A DNA stretch of 64,000 nucleotides, from positions 11,795,422 to 11,859,421 of the forward strand of contig CM072158.1 in the NCBI GenBank assembly GCA_036850595.1, given 5' to 3'. The notes under the pieces were generated by a model, which saw only the letters and a list, made by a program, of their open reading frames with translations, was not told the DNA's origin and did no database searches. This document shows, in pieces, positions 22,736 through 34,340 of the stretch. The translations under genes were made by a program, and so were the position numbers. Source of the DNA: Rhyacichthys aspro (Eukaryota; Chordata; Actinopteri; Gobiiformes; Rhyacichthyidae). Position 1 is the stretch's first letter, and each line of letters opens with the position of its first letter.

Positions 22736-24253
22736 TTGCCAAACTGAACTACAGTCCTTTAATGATATAACTTACAATAAATCAATCTTTCCTTAGTAAT
22801 CTGAAATGTAAATAATAAATAGAGATTTCTGCACAGTCAGTTTAGTGCTTTTTTCATTTTGTTTTTGTCTAGCGTTCAACGAAAGATCTTCTTTAGGCCA
22901 AAGGTATACGTTAAACAACCAAGTGACACAGTGAATGAACAGAGTCTGAGCCATTAAAATACTTGAATGAATAAATATAAAGAAAAAAAGAAAATAAAAC
23001 AATAAATGATGAAAATATTCTGGATTCAAAACTTTGTCCTGCAGCCCAGAACAAAAGTAGCATGAGTAAAGAGTGGTCTTCATAGGAAATAGAGAGAAAG
23101 AGTATCACACAGAGCAGAGTAACATGGGTTTAATTCCTGGGTTGGCCATATCATGTAGCACTAGTTTCAGGGATCCTATGCAGTACAGAGGTCAAAGTCT
23201 TCAAGCAAACTTTCAGACTGGTTAAAATCCAACTGTTTACTTTTACAACCTTTACAATGCTGCAAAAGCAAAGTTTGCCATACAACCACAGGTACTATCA
23301 ATATGTGCAGAAGGTGCTTTTCATCCAGCTTTGTGATTTTCTTTAAAAAACTGGATCAGCCCAAATGAAAAGGCCACGCCTGATGGGAGCCTCTGGAGTC
23401 AAAAAGAAAGAGAAAGGTCTATAATAATAAAACAATTAACCACTGCCTGAATGACACATAATTATTAATTGATTGGGTGCTTTCAACTAAATCATGCCCT
23501 CAATCCAAAGTAACAGAATAAAAGACATTTAAGTGTTTGCAGCAAGACAACACGAGAAAAAGTTAACCAGCTCTTCTGCAATGTGACTTCGACTTACATA
23601 CAGCAGATAATGGTTATATTTACTTTCCCTTTAATGATAGTCCAGCAGCTTTGCCTAGACACAAACAAAAGCAGTGATTAGATGACAGCAAAGTCCTTAG
23701 GCCAACTCACCAACAAACACCGTAATGATGAAGTCTGTACTTGTTGCCTTAAATGAATAGCTCTTTAATCACAGTTGGGGTAGAAAACAGGCATTCATGG
23801 GCCAAACAGACAATTATTTGGCAAAAAATATGGGCTGAAATGAGACAGAGAATTCAATAAATGCAGCCTCTGACTTTGCTATCTCTCCAAATTGGTCATC
23901 GTGAAGAGTAGCAATAACAGCAAAGTACTGGCTGCACGGAAACTAGAAGAAACGCAGATGAGATGCAGAGGCAAAAACGATCATTATTTGTAAATGGCGA
24001 GTTTTGGACGCCAATGAGACCAATAACAACGTAGGCCATAGCAACAGAGCTGTAATTGGTTGCTTAGACTTGATAGTTGTGGGATGCCGAGTCCAGCCAA
24101 TGGGACGGTGGCGTCTGAAGCTGGTGGCTGTTGGTCGAACACATGGCGATATGCACACACACCTCACCTGCCTGTAGGAGCAACACACACCTTCCCGCTC
24201 GCACTCAACACAACGCTGCTCTTTATTAAACTAGACAACAGCTCATTGTGGGC

Positions 24254-24267
24254 GTTGCCATGACAAC
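24254..24267. promoter_or_regulatory. RFX X-box
   Basis: GTTGCCATGACAAC matches the palindromic RFX X-box (GTTGCCATGGCAAC) at 13 of 14 positions. A second site with a perfect right half (CCATAGCAAC) lies at about 24033-24042, and four CCAAT boxes (either strand) lie within 24010-24105. Confidence 0.45.
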
Positions 24268-27200
24268 CGGTCGTCTATTTTTAAGCCGTGTCACTAATCA
24301 ATTCCTGTTCTGCTGTCGCCTGAGGGGTGTGGGTGTGCTCCGGGAGGGTGGAGGGGAGGGATGGGGTTGTAGGGGGGCAACGGGAGGGGGAGGGGGGTGA
24401 ACCTGGAGACAAAGAGCACAGACGAAGGAAACATCTCATTCCAATACTGTACGTCCAAATGAATGTTCATCCAGTCAGTGTCACCATGAGAGCACTCTAA
24501 ATGCAAATAAAAAGATGTTATTTCTGGATTAGCTAAAACTGTGCTTTGCCAAATGTTTACATCTTCACTGTACGTCATATTGGGAGGAATTGTCTTCAGT
24601 GTCCGCCACCTGGACTTTTAAGGTAAAATCTTTCTCTGAACAAATGACATTGAATCAACTGTAAATGCTGACAGGCCTCTCTCCATTCCCTCGATGTTGT
24701 TTCTGACTCTCTCATGAGAAATGCTTCAATGATCAGACATTGTGCTTGGAATCACTCACAATTGTCTGGGTCACACTTGTATACAGGAAGTATGTGTAGC
24801 TTGCAGTTTCTTCCAAAGTCACAATAGTGTCATTCTTCTATGTTTACACCGTGAATGACACACTTAAGTCAGATACAGACATATGGAACAAATTCCTTCT
24901 ATGGTAAGAACTTGAAAACAATGAAAGCCAGTATCAGAGGGGCTTCTATCTCTAATAGCTCTCTGTCTGAATTAGGTTTATTGGGTTGCTAACTCTCACT
25001 GTCATAATCTGGCCATGAGTTGAGGTTGATACCCATGATATAGTGTGTAAACGTATGAAACTATATTTCATCAATGATCCGATGTGCTCATTCAAAGGAC
25101 ATTGGCATTAATAATGACTACTTTTGATGCAATCACTGCTGGAGCAGTACAAGTTGGCACACTTTAAGTGGTTTGAACAGTGTACTACAGTTATTTGCCT
25201 TTATTCTGGCAAAAATGAAAATGGAGGGAAAAAGATAAAACAACACAGACAAAAAGGATGACGGGTTATTACTATGTTATTGAGAAAGTTTTGTTGATTA
25301 ATTTGTATCAGTGAAACATAGCTTCAAACCAATTTACTGGCTTATATACATACAGTCAGCCTTACCTTGTATCTGTCGCTATCTGTTTTTAAAACTTGGT
25401 CTGGCTCACACTTAGATTAATTACCTATCTGCTTTATGCTCAAAACTCATGTGCAAACATGACATACACACATGCACAGTGGCAGGCAAAGCTCTGGAGG
25501 CATTGCCTGGGAGAGTCTGGAGGAGTGTGAAGCACAAAACCCAGTGGGGGACAGACCTGAGAGACCACAGCCTCCCGAGAAACACACCACTGTGCTACTG
25601 GGGTTTATCAGTCTGTCATACACACATCTGTCAGCAGGACAAGTCTCACATACACAACTACACAAGAGACATTTTCATTTTAACACTATCAAATCAGTGG
25701 ACTTTAATATACCATATTGGCTGAATTACACAATTAAACACACCTTTAACTAAGTGCACTGAAAATTCAGTTATCCATCAATCTCTATAAAGAGATGAGC
25801 TGAAACAACTAAGAACCTAGGAGTTCCTAGTTAAATGCTCCATGTTGATGACAGACCGTTGTGTTGTGGTTTTATGACTAATAAAAGTGTGATACATTAT
25901 CTATCACTGCTCTTTTGGAGTTTGCAGATAATTTTGCCAACAACCAAAGCCCTCTTAACTAAAAAAAATAACACTGACAAGATTGTTGAAGGTCTTTCTA
26001 TTTTCTAATCTTTGTACAGTAGAATTTACCATGTTCCTAATTTTTAAAACAAAAAATATGAGAGAACAGAATTGAGCAAAGCCAAACAAACTAACAGCAC
26101 AGACAACAACATTGGAAAATTGCACCACTTCCATATTCTCATTACAACAGGCAAATAAGTTATGACATTCAAACGCTATAGGCTAATGTTGTAGAGGCTT
26201 ATCATTTATTCATAGTCAAGGTATATATAATTCTTCTCTGAGCAGAAAAGGTAGGTTTGTGACAGAATTGCAAACTGTCATTATTTGTTGACTCTTCACT
26301 AAAACTGACTGATTCTTGTCCAGACTGATTGAAATGGGTGGGACTCGACACAACTATCAGAGAAATGGTAAAGCGGAGCAGAGGGCCAGAGGCAGGAGCA
26401 ACGGCCCATGTGTTTTAGAGCACAAAGAGGAAAATGTCTTCCTCTAAGACCTGGCACTGGGACAAGGCTGAGTGCACAACTTTAGACCACAGGGTGGGGC
26501 ATACCGTTTCTCCAGTCAAATGAGAGAAAAATAGCAGCTGGAACATGAGACATTTAGTGAGAGCGAGGCAGAAGTAACAGACATCTTAGAACGAGGTGGA
26601 ATATGGCAGCCAGCAGCACAATCAATATCAACATCAATTGTTCAGATCAGGCCACTGTGCTAATCCCCACCAAATTACACGAGGAGAATGCCTAATCAAA
26701 CTGCATTGTGGGTATTTTAGGGACAAATTTTTTTTTTTTCATTTGTAAGTTGCATTTATTACAGTTCTCGGAGCAGGTCCACAAGCCATTTGTTCTTTTG
26801 GTACAGAATGTTCTTTTAAAAATCAAACGTTAAGATTAAACCAGTGCATTAATTCTGCCCTAAGCCAACACAAAGAATAACCGCACGTTAGTTATATGCC
26901 CAATACATAATCATGTATAGGACTGAACAGTATATTACCTTTTGTTTATGGTATGATTTTGCCTTTTTTATTGTGACAGTAGATTGACAGGAAGGATTGG
27001 AGAGAGAGGAGTATTTGCTTTCACTTTCAGTCTGATCACTTACTGCTGTACAGACTGGGTTTTCACATTCGAGATACAACAAGAAACTGTCCTGGAGTGT
27101 CTATAACAACAGACCTAAACCTGATATAGATCACTTTGGCAAGGCCTTTGGTTCGAGGTTTGTTGATGATTGCTACTTTAACTCTCACTAGCTGTATAAG

Positions 27201-28384
27201 GTTTTTCAATTAATGGAGGAAAAAATATTTCCAATGTGAATATCACTTCAAACACAGAAAAAGTAATTCTCTTTTTTCAAGTAGAAATTGTAGCAAGTGA
27301 AAATAGTAAGCAAGAAGTAGTGTATTAGTAAGACAAGTAAACCACAACTACAGCAAATACGAAGTTCCCCTTAAAAAAAAGTCACTGGCATGAGTTTTTA
27401 GGTAGACAGTTCAGAGGGACAGCATTGATGGACAACCTCAAAAACAGCAGCAGTTATCAGCTGATAATGTGGTACACATACATCTGAGGTAAAGTGAAAT
27501 GTAGAAGATATGATTTTAATTTAAAAAACGTGTGGGTCTGCAGGTGTTCAGCTTGGTAAGGATTTGTTAACAGTTAATTCAGCTCTATTAAAATGACCTC
27601 AGGTAACTGATACCGAGATAATACGTAATGCATTGCTCTAACAGGTTCTCAGTATGACAACATCATTAATGAGGTTTCCTTATTTCTAAAGAACAACTTA
27701 CTCAGCCACAAGTTTTATGCTGCCCCACTTACTGATGTAAAAGCCTGCCCAAAAGCAACTTGAGCAAAATAAACAGGTCAGAATGGCTATCTTTGATACA
27801 GCTCTGGAGGAGGCCCACCTGGTAGAGCACCTTCTACACAAAACCCAAGAAGGAATCCCAGCTTTTTACTTATATCAGATCAGATCTGTACCTATAGAGT
27901 GCCAAGGGGCAGTATTTTTAATGCAATATGTTTTGGGGCAATGAAAACATATGCACGTAAAGAGGGAGACATGCAGAAGAAGGTGAGGTGCACAGAGGTC
28001 AGGGTCAGCTGTGGTCAAGCGTGTTAAACAAAGAAACAAGAAAATAAGAGTAGCAAAATGACAACAGATAATTAGAATTAGAAAGCCATTAGGTTCAACT
28101 TAGTGATTATTTAGCCAACTTGTCAACTTTACTACTCTATCAGTTTGACAAGTTTTGCCTGGCTTTCTGAAATGAAAGACATAGCACTTTAGTTGAATAA
28201 TCTGACAGTCCTGTTTGATGACCCACTAAACTAAACCAGTACAGCTAAAGTATGTCTTCAATGCAGTGAACTACAGTAGGCCACACACACAAAGGGAAAT
28301 AGATAGGGATTCTTTTCTTTTTAGTTGAGAACATTTAGGCTGACAATCTTATCAGCTGTTTGTGCTTTTATATTATTAAAAGGT

Positions 28385-28420
28385 TTGCGTGAGCACTTGC
28401 GTGAGCACTTGCGTAAGCGC
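28385..28420. repeat. 12-bp tandem repeat, three units
   Basis: TTGCGTGAGCAC occurs twice exactly (28385-28396, 28397-28408), then a third copy with two changes (28409-28420). Intronic. Confidence 0.8.
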
Positions 28421-30737
28421 TGTATAGGATAACAGCCTTGCTTTACACTCAAAAGTAAAGTCCAGTTTGCTTTCTAAAGTCATACGACTTGCAAAAGACC
28501 ATCTGAGTCATGTTAGAGACTAGTTTCAGTATTAGAAGAGAGTAACCCACTGGCCGCTGACTCTGCAGCAGGTTAACATGTCTCACTTCACATTAACACT
28601 AGTGAGTTTGAGGCTCAGAGGCTGCTCCGGTTTACATTTAACTCAGATCTGTGCTGTGTATAGTGAGTTGTTAACTGAGTTGTTCTCTCTCTTCAATGAA
28701 AGCTTCTTGACTTAATGTTTTACCCTCATTCATTTGAAGTGCCCTGTGAAGAGTCATTAAACACTAAGCACTGGTAGCCAAATGGTGAGGTTTGTTTGTA
28801 GAAACTCTATATTAAATAAAATATGGGCAGCAAGTGTAAAAATATTGATTATGAAACAATGCAATATACTGAAGATTTTTTTCCCACCCCCAATACGAAG
28901 TGTGTCACAGAAATACTGGTACACTGCAGAAAACACAGTATCAAAGGGGTTTGTGAAATCTAACCCTGGAATCATCCCGGTTCACTACTGTATTTTAATT
29001 CCACATGCTCCCAATGCACACCTGAAGAGAACGCTGGCCACGTGAGATCTGATTACTCTGAACACATTTTAATGCCAGGTTTGAACAGGACCAGAAGGAG
29101 AGAACGCGAGCCAAAGCACACGCCACTGTGACTCATACTTTCTGTCGTTACTGCGCCGTAACTCCATAATAAACGAGTTCCCCATTTATTTGTGTAAGAT
29201 GACACCCGAAGGTTCCCCAATTTTATGAGGCCAAAAACATGGAAGAATTGGATCATTGAGGTAATTTTGTGGCTAGAGGCCACAAGACAAAAAGGTTCGG
29301 CAGATGGAGCACCTTTCACGGGCTTTGTTTGGTTCATATGGAAATAATTCAGAAGGAATATGGCATCTGTAAATATGGATAAAAAAAGCAACAAAGATAT
29401 GTGTGGTGCACAGCATATTCCTTACAACAATGTATGGAGATGCTGAATCAGCACCTGAGCAAGTAGAAGCTGGAGTGTTTACCTGCCATCTGTGTTTGAA
29501 AATGTGACTCTTTTAAAGTTTGGTATGTTTTAGGGGTCTTAATAACAGTGTGTTTTATAGCGGCAGGCCTCGTCTTTGTCTCTCCTCTGCTCTCAGAACA
29601 GTGTCTGCATTATACAGCACACATCATCATGGCACCTGGTGGCTAACCCAGAAACTTCTCTAGACAACAGCAGCAGTCTGCGACCAACTTTAGCTAATAC
29701 AAATACAACAGGACATTTATAGAAAATGATGTTTTCAACTTCTCTTGATTTTACATTGTATTAAAATGATTACACTTGGTTTGAAGGAGTTATAAGCAGA
29801 GACACAAAGAGGTAGAGCTACTCACACAGAGCTCAGAGGTTTAGGGTTGATAAAGAGGTATATAATGTCTCAGTCCACAACCCAAACACCAATTCCAGTT
29901 TTGGACCTCCTCACTTAATAGAGCAAAGCAAAGAATGAAAAATTTAGTGGATGACTCAATGTAAGCTTGCTTTCCATTTCTTACATTGAACTGGTTAGTA
30001 ATAATAGTTGAAACCCAATAACTACAGCAAATAAAATCATCAAGGCTTGGCCATTCATTGTTTCATTAATTGTAATATGGATTTGAGGTAATGCTGCAGA
30101 CACATCATCAAAGCCAACTGTGTGCTGCTGATGCTAGGGGGCTGCCATGCTACTTCATTGAGAATACTAGAGTCCATTCACACACTTCAACAGCATGGAC
30201 CTTTCATTCATAGCCCACTGTCTCTATATGACAGCAGAGGTGAGTGTCTTTAAGTCTGGGCAGTGCCTTCAGAAAACACATTTTGGAGACATTCAAGACT
30301 TTAAGACTTGGAGCTGGTGGCAAATAGCTGCTTTTGACTCTCTGGGGACTTTTATTTGTCAGATTGCATAAATGTCATGGTGCCCAAAGCCTGTACTGTA
30401 ACAAAACAATACGCACTACTCTCTTACTTGTACATTATAAAACACGTAGGCCTACTTATTTACTTACCTGAATCCTAAAGTTGTCTATTTTAAATAAAGT
30501 TACAGACTTTTTTGAGGAAAACGAATGCCAATTGTGCACTGCATCCTAAAAGTCAGGGCAGAAGAACGCGCACCTCATGTCATATTATTCGCAGAATAAT
30601 AGGCTGCACATATTTATATTGATGATCTCTGGCTCTCTAACGCCACCCCGCTTCGTTTGTGTGGCGCTCATTAAACACTGGACCTGAATAAAGCCTGGCC
30701 TAACACTAAAGCGCTACTGATGCTGTGAGGCGCCAGG

Positions 30738-30778
30738 CAGCCATTTACGTGCATATGGAGGCTCTACGTAAATGGCTG
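30738..30778. repeat. 13-bp perfect inverted repeat
   Basis: CAGCCATTTACGT (30738-30750) and ACGTAAATGGCTG (30766-30778) are exact reverse complements around a 15-nt spacer. It lies in gatad2b intron 1, about 0.6 kb downstream of the likely first exon. Confidence 0.9.
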
Positions 30779-31363
30779 ATGCATTTGCAATGTTTCTTCC
30801 TAATTGCTGAGAGCCATCATCAAGCCCGGTCTGCTCTCCCTGCGCTTCGCCGCCACGTCCCACCACTTCGTCCCAACATTACCCCTTTTCAAATCATTTT
30901 TTGAAGCCCCGATGCTCCTTGATTCTGCCAGAAGAAGGGTTTTGGGCAGACTGCCTCGCTCTTCGGTCTGATTTAACCTCTAGAGACTGTGGATCAAACA
31001 ATGAAGAAGCATTCCGCACGACGCTTCATCACGATGCCGTCACAACATTTGCATTTACAGTGCAGATTTGACACAAACAAAGGCACATTAAGGCTTACAT
31101 ATCGATACACACGTTTCTGCTGACACTAAGTAACAGCGAGCGGCGTTTAAAAGGAATTGACCAGCTGTCGGCGACGGTTGCTGGTGGCCAACATGTCAGC
31201 CTGAATCAATAAATAGCAACGCAAAGGCCCTCTATTGTCTGTCCGAGCGTTCAATTGCTTAGAAAACACAACAGCTAGCACTATACCGTTACACCGTTAC
31301 GCGCTGTTTCGAATAAAATCGGGTTTGAGCGGGACCAGGCCGCTCACGCATCCTCGGACTCAC

Positions 31364-31900
31364 CTGTGCGTCCTTCCCCTCTGTGTGTACAGTCTCCGGG
31401 TTCACGGTCCGGTCCTGTCGCTGCGGAGGCTCCTCACCACCAGCTCCCGGCACCGGCAGGCAGCACTGAACAGCCTATTGGGCCTTCACAAACCCCCAGC
31501 CCCTCGCTACAGCCAGACGCACAGTTCATTGGACGGGCGCGCACTGTGGTAAAGCTGTCCTGACACCTGATTGGTTTCCCAGTTCCACAGCAAACCCAGA
31601 CAGAGCCCTGGTTGGTCTGAGAGGCCGTGTCGGCGGAGCCAGTCGGATGGTTAATTGGATGCTTTTCCACGGCGCAGCGAGAGAGACGACACATTGGTCT
31701 GTAGTCTTGTTGTTGTCTGCGTCTGGACCCGGACCGGGCTCATACAATAGGGCTCGACCATGACAGTGAGCCATGTCAAGTCCAGGTTGCGTCCTCATCT
31801 GCGTGGCGATTGGTTTCGATCGGACCTTTACCGTGCACTTTTGTGGCGATATGCTATTTCTAAGCATTGATTGGTGGAAGAAAGTGAAGAAATCTAAATT
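31364..31900 (-). promoter_or_regulatory. gatad2b: gatad2b promoter and non-coding first exon
   Basis: On the minus strand a strong donor (CAG then GTGAGTCC) ends an exon at 31364, inside a GC- and CpG-rich island (about 31320-31760). That fits a non-coding first exon spliced to the coding exon at 20100. Upstream on the same strand are seven CCAAT boxes (ATTGG on +) at 31477, 31528, 31570, 31654, 31693, 31809 and 31870, all in one orientation. The start site is not placed; the boxes nearest the donor could lie inside the exon. Confidence 0.6.
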
Positions 31901-32561
31901 GAAGCCACGCGAGCATTTAAAAGGAAGGTTTATTTAGGCTACATCGCACGTATCAGCACAGGAAGGGTCGAACCAGCCACTGTTCATGAGCCAGCAGATG
32001 ACCGGTTTACAAGATGGGAGTTAGTTAAGCGCGCACACTCTGTCCCAGACTGACTGATGAGGTAGGCGACCCGGTGGAGAAAATGCGCTGCGTAAAAGCA
32101 AGACAACAAGGTGGTTCTATACAGGAGTGTAGCTCAAGAAAGGAAAAAGAAAACATCTCAACAAATCTGGTTCTAAACGCTTTCATTAAACCCAATTTAC
32201 TAGTCTACACCAGTCTTATTCATTTAGCTTGTATATTAAAAGACGCGCGTGTCCAGAGCAGGTTTATGATTAGGTTAAAGCAAAATTTTTTTATTTTTTT
32301 TTTAAGTCTTCCCAGAATTTGTTCAACTCTGACAATTTTAACAATGTGAATGGAAGAGATCTTTTTTTAACTGTTGACAGTACATTCACTGGAAGTGTAA
32401 TAATCATATGTGACACTTTGGCCTATGTTGCTCTAAAATGTATTCATCTTTAACGGGTACATCTCTAATAGTTCCTAAAAGGCCCTCAGTGTGTAAACTA
32501 ATCATGTAACCTAACTATGTAGGTCATGTGTCCATTGAAGGCGAGCTGCAGCACGCACATT

Positions 32562-32576
32562 GCGCCATCTGGTGGC
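32562..32576 (-). promoter_or_regulatory. CTCF-like motif
   Basis: GCGCCATCTGGTGGC on the + strand is the reverse complement of a near-consensus CTCF core (GCCACCAGATGGCGC). It lies about 1 kb upstream of the gatad2b first exon. Confidence 0.45.
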
Positions 32577-33068
32577 TAGATCTGCGCTGACTGGTACTAA
32601 CGTCTCTTTCTATTTTAGTTTTTTTTTTTGCTGCATTAGAATAGGTTTAATTTCAAAGGTTGTGTGAAGAACAAAATGTTAAGTTGTGATTATTTATAGC
32701 ATTGTATTGTCATATGAGTATATTACTCACCCTCCCCGTGCACAGCCCTTCTTACTCTGTTGTCCAACACACATAGACACTCACTTCCATCTGCTTTGAC
32801 CACCGTCTCCCTCCTCACTTTAAGGATCTCTAACTTAGAAACAAATAAAGATTGCCACATAATAAATAAAATAATGTGCCCTCACAGTTTTGTTTGTGGT
32901 TCCCTGACGTAGTAAAAGTAAAAATGATCTCTCTCATGGGCGCAGTGCACTTACCTGGCTGTCCAGTGGAGGGTTGCATCAGTGTATTTGCAGTCTTTCT
33001 CTAGTCTGTCTAGTGCTGCTTTCAGAATAAAGCCCTCTGCTAAGGCATATGCAATGGCTCAACTTTAT

Positions 33069-33082
33069 CGCTAGATGGCGCA
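33069..33082 (+). promoter_or_regulatory. CTCF-like motif, opposite orientation
   Basis: CGCTAGATGGCGCA resembles the right part of the CTCF core. It is about 0.5 kb from the motif at 32562-32576 and in the other orientation. The match is weaker on the left side. Confidence 0.3.
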
Positions 33083-33442
33083 CACGTCCAATCTTGCTTC
33101 TACAAGAATTTCAGATGTAATCAAGTCCAACAAACACAGATTTTGATTAAGTGTCGCAATGAAACTGTAAGATTCATTGTAAGGACCGTTTTTCTAATTA
33201 ATTTTGTTCTTGTCAATTAATTTAACAAAGGTACTTAATGTTAATCAACTAAATCTACGTTTTTTCTCAATTGCTTAACGAAACTCCACAGAGTCATATC
33301 ACATCATTGGACTGTGGCTGAAGCAAAACTCCATTTTAAATAGATTCTATGCATAATGCTTGAAAGAATTTGAAAGTTCAAAAAGAGGATGTGATGGAAA
33401 GTAGAGAAACACAACAAGCAAAGCATGTTTATCTGGGTTTTT

Positions 33443-33448
<6 letters not shown>

Positions 33449-33479
<31 letters not shown>
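33449..33479. repeat. (TA)n microsatellite
   Basis: About 15 uninterrupted TA units. Confidence 0.95.
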
Positions 33480-33482
<3 letters not shown>

Positions 33483-34340
33483 CTGTCACTAAGATCAATA
33501 GTAAGTTACAGATATGCCACAGAAATATAGTTCAAATTCAATGAAAAATACACATTCCTTGAAAATATATTTACTGTATTAACACAAATGTAGGTAAAAC
33601 ACTTGACTTACAAAGTGATATTGTCTATAAATGTCCACAGCACTTTCTTACTGTAAACTGCTGTGACAGTTTGGTTGGTTGTTGGAGTGAACTGTTTTAT
33701 GAATTAGAGTTGTGATTGGATGTGTTAATGTGATCAGTAAAAACTGTAAAAGTGTCTAGTGTCCTGCTCAGACTCATGCCAACAGAGAACTTTATGTCTT
33801 ACCACTCAGTTTTTCAAATACAGCACCACCATGCTCTGTAGGCATCCATAAAGCTTAACTGAGATCATTTTCACTCTGGTCTTTGTGCACAGTTTTCTGG
33901 AAATTTTCCAAACTCATTCTTCCACAGTCAAATGAAGCTGCTGTAGTGGCTTGTAGGAAAGACGAACATGAGGGGAACAACTGTAGAAGGGTAGTAATAA
34001 GTAGAAAAACAAAACACTCTTTTCCTATTAAATACCAAACAATACAAGACCATTTTCTACTTCAGGAAGTCTATATCTTCTTGAACAGTAAGTGGGGCAA
34101 ACCAAGAATAGTAGTCACTTAAATACTTGGGAATGCAACAAGCTTAACTGGGCTATAAATACAAATTATCTTCTCAAGTATTACTTTATGTTGTGCACCA
34201 TGCTTATTTTTTAAAATGCAGTTATTAGAACTTCAGTATGTAGTAGCATGTTGTAGTCTTGTTTAGATTTTCTGAACACTGTCAAATTAGCTTAGCTAAA
34301 TGAGTAAAATGATAATAAATAAATGCGCACACACACACAA

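Larger units (their letters stand above)
20101..31363 (-). other. gatad2b: gatad2b first intron (11 kb), with possible alternative promoters
   Basis: The exon holding the start codon begins at 20100, directly after an AG (20102-20101), so the 5' leader is spliced. Between it and the likely first exon at 31364 I see no other coding exon. Contents: a GC/pyrimidine-rich stretch (21155-21335) beside CCAAT and CRE-like sites; a teleost repeat (22540-22735); an RFX X-box region (24010-24270); a 12-bp tandem repeat (28385-28420); and two inverted repeats (30583-30601, 30738-30778). Donor sites at 21723 and about 24165 could serve alternative first exons. Confidence 0.55.
31901..34340. other. intergenic, gatad2b promoter to igdcc3 3' end
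   Basis: About 2.4 kb, AT-rich. It has two CTCF-like motifs in opposite orientation and a TA microsatellite. I see no gene. Confidence 0.5.

Noticed and set aside
31235..31867. Several frames over 60 codons on both strands
   Set aside because: They arise from the CpG-rich gatad2b promoter, where stop codons are rare.
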